From Myxococcus xanthus (lineage in GTDB: Bacteria > Myxococcota > Myxococcia > Myxococcales > Myxococcaceae), in the NCBI RefSeq assembly GCF_900106535.1, contig NZ_FNOH01000013.1, forward strand, positions 62,001 to 126,000: DNA of 64,000 bases, in the 5' to 3' direction. Positions 62,947 to 64,000 of this stretch are shown in pieces. A model generated the notes under the pieces. That model was not told the origin of the DNA. It ran no database searches and saw only the letters and a list, made by a program, of their open reading frames with translations. How positions within the stretch are numbered: position 1 is the first letter of the stretch; every line of letters begins with the position of its first letter. The position numbers and the translations under genes are program-made.

Positions 62947-63507
62947 TCACTGCATGTTGGTGACGACCTGCGTCTGACACGTGACCGGGTCGATGGACGA
63001 CTGGGCCGCGTCGACGGTGCAGATGGCGCCGCCATAGGTTCCGAAGAAGACCTGCGCGTTGCAGGCGCCGGCGTTGTCCGTGACTTCCACGCGCCAGACA
63101 CAGGTCTTCGAGCCAGCCGGGTTCGCCGGGTCGACCGTGTAGTAGTACTGCTGGATAACCGTTGGGGCGGGGGCGGGGGCGCCGACCTGAAACCCACCAT
63201 AGGTGCTTGGGGGGACGGGGTGGGTGTTCCAGGTGCCATTGAACGAGCCCGTCAGGATCTGGATGCCCAGGTGGAGGTCGACGCCGGCCTGGTTGGAGAC
63301 GAAGAAGTCTTCAACGGCAGGGCCGATGGCCTCCACCGAGGGGCCCTTCCGCACGGGTACCTGCACCGCCCCCTCACGGAGGCTGACGTACTCGCTGCGC
63401 TGGGTGAGGAAGTCGGGGAAGTCGAGTTCGATCTGTCCGGCGAAAGCGATCGACGGGGTGAGAGACAGCAGCGAGCCAGCCAGGAAACGCTTCACGTTCC
63501 TCGTCAT
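62947..63507 (-). CDS. Secreted protein of unknown function
   Basis: 186 aa with signal peptide FLAGSLLSLTPSIAFA. The mature part starts GQIELDFPDFLTQRSEYVSL, has SVEAIGPAVEDFFVSNQAGV, a Pro/Ala stretch, and strands with three cysteines (TCVWRVEVTDNAGACNAQVF, ICTVDAAQSSIDPVTC). Probably a small disulfide-bonded beta domain. Family unknown. ATG at 63507. Confidence 0.7.
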   Translation of the reverse strand: MTRNVKRFLAGSLLSLTPSIAFAGQIELDFPDFLTQRSEYVSLREGAVQVPVRKGPSVEAIGPAVEDFFVSNQAGVDLHLGIQILTGSFNGTWNTHPVPPSTYGGFQVGAPAPAPTVIQQYYYTVDPANPAGSKTCVWRVEVTDNAGACNAQVFFGTYGGAICTVDAAQSSIDPVTCQTQVVTNMQ

Positions 63508-63957
63508 GGACTACTCCTGTGTTGTTTGTGCGGGGTCGGCCGAAGCCAATTCCTTACTAGCACCGGTCTTGAATTGAGTTCAAATCAAAACGAGTAAGCG
63601 TGGTAATTCAGTGGATATGGATGATTGCGCCCTGGGCGTGGCGCACGTCATCGGGATGTCAGGCTAAGGGGTTGCCGCTGGGGCAAAGCAGACTTGTGGA
63701 GCGTCATGCCAGGAACGAGCGCGGGTGAGTGGGTCAAACACATCCCAGGTGGAGCGCGTGATGGGTTGCGAGTTTGTGATGCGCCGCGATGACGGCAGTG
63801 ATGCCTCTCATGGGTCTTCGATTCACTGTCAGCTTCATGAGCGGTCAGGTTTGTGTGTGCTGTGATTGATCGCCACGAAGGGTGACTTCCTCGTCAGGAC
63901 GAGTCCCGCCCCGAAGCCATGCCGGACACTGCCGGACTCTCCCGAGTCGTGCCTTCC
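63508..63957. other. Long intergenic stretch, no gene seen
   Basis: About 450 bases with lower GC than the coding sequence. A small inverted repeat TTGAA/TTCAA lies near 63570, upstream of the secreted protein gene, and a short hairpin-like CTCGT/ACGAG near 63890. I found no convincing reading frame or RNA gene. Confidence 0.4.
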
Positions 63958-64000
63958 CTAGTCGCTCAGCGGGATGTTGAAGCGGGCGCCCACGGAGGCA
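63958..64000 (-). CDS. C-terminal end of a gene cut by the window edge
   Basis: On the minus strand the last bases read ASVGARFNIPLSD and a TAG stop at 63960-63958. The alternating pattern would suit a final barrel strand, but only 13 residues are visible, so no family can be assigned. Confidence 0.4.
   Translation of the reverse strand, partial: ASVGARFNIPLSD

Overview
The window looks like chromosome from a Myxococcus-type myxobacterium (Myxococcota). It is very GC-rich, with coding regions strongly biased to G or C at third codon positions. It is dense in secreted proteins, lipoproteins and one-off enzymes rather than long operons. It carries menB (menaquinone pathway), a two-gene RdgC, and lipoproteins with PPC and EGF-like modules, all familiar in this group. 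No rRNA, intact canonical tRNA, CRISPR array or insertion sequence was recognised.

Layout. 0-8 kb: single genes for metabolism and nucleotide chemistry (ketopantoate reductase-like, StyA-like flavoprotein, a macro-like plus deoxyribosyltransferase-like protein, D-threonine aldolase-like, an AlkZ-like winged-helix protein, an ArsC-like protein), with two gene relics. 8-20 kb: envelope and secreted hydrolases (prolyl oligopeptidase, DacB-type PBP), the RdgC pair, a GAF/DedA pair, a collapsed histidine kinase, a PQQ-dehydrogenase/cytochrome fusion and an exonuclease-phosphatase family protein. 20-32 kb: an AraC regulator, xdhC plus a single-chain xanthine dehydrogenase, a PPC-repeat lipoprotein divergent from an outer-membrane-like protein, a DUF418 membrane protein and endonuclease III. 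32-40 kb: an M6 metalloprotease behind a candidate sigma-54 promoter, a LysR/RidA-like divergent pair, a fused EutB-EutC ethanolamine ammonia-lyase with an apparent Tat/lipoprotein signal, and menB. 40-52 kb: hemolysin III, a truncated VOC protein, a large C45 hydrolase, an M13 lipoprotein, fumarase and an OmpA-domain protein. 52-64 kb: a decayed M14 carboxypeptidase, a gene-free stretch with tRNA-like pieces, a conserved DUF protein, a zinc-ribbon/DnaJ protein, DUF808, an MDR oxidoreductase, hflKC, and an exonuclease-phosphatase lipoprotein coupled to a barrel-like protein.

How genes work together. The clearest functional units are xdhC-xdhAB (4-base overlap), hflK-hflC (4-base overlap), the two RdgC halves (14-base overlap), GAF-DedA (8-base overlap), the M6 protease with a small coupled gene, and the lysR/ridA-like pair. 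Convergent pairs are often separated by long GC-rich hairpins.

Most unusual items: (1) the apparently exported EutBC fusion, a B12-dependent enzyme far from any eut operon; (2) the 53.2-53.5 kb stretch, where tRNA-consensus T-arm, acceptor and D-arm pieces appear out of order beside a second tRNA-like fold closed by a 10-bp helix; (3) the macro-like/deoxyribosyltransferase-like protein; (4) several decayed genes (hybrid kinase, M14 peptidase, VOC, PH-domain and integrase fragments) that record deletion and past insertion. All family calls are from reading the sequence; no search was run.
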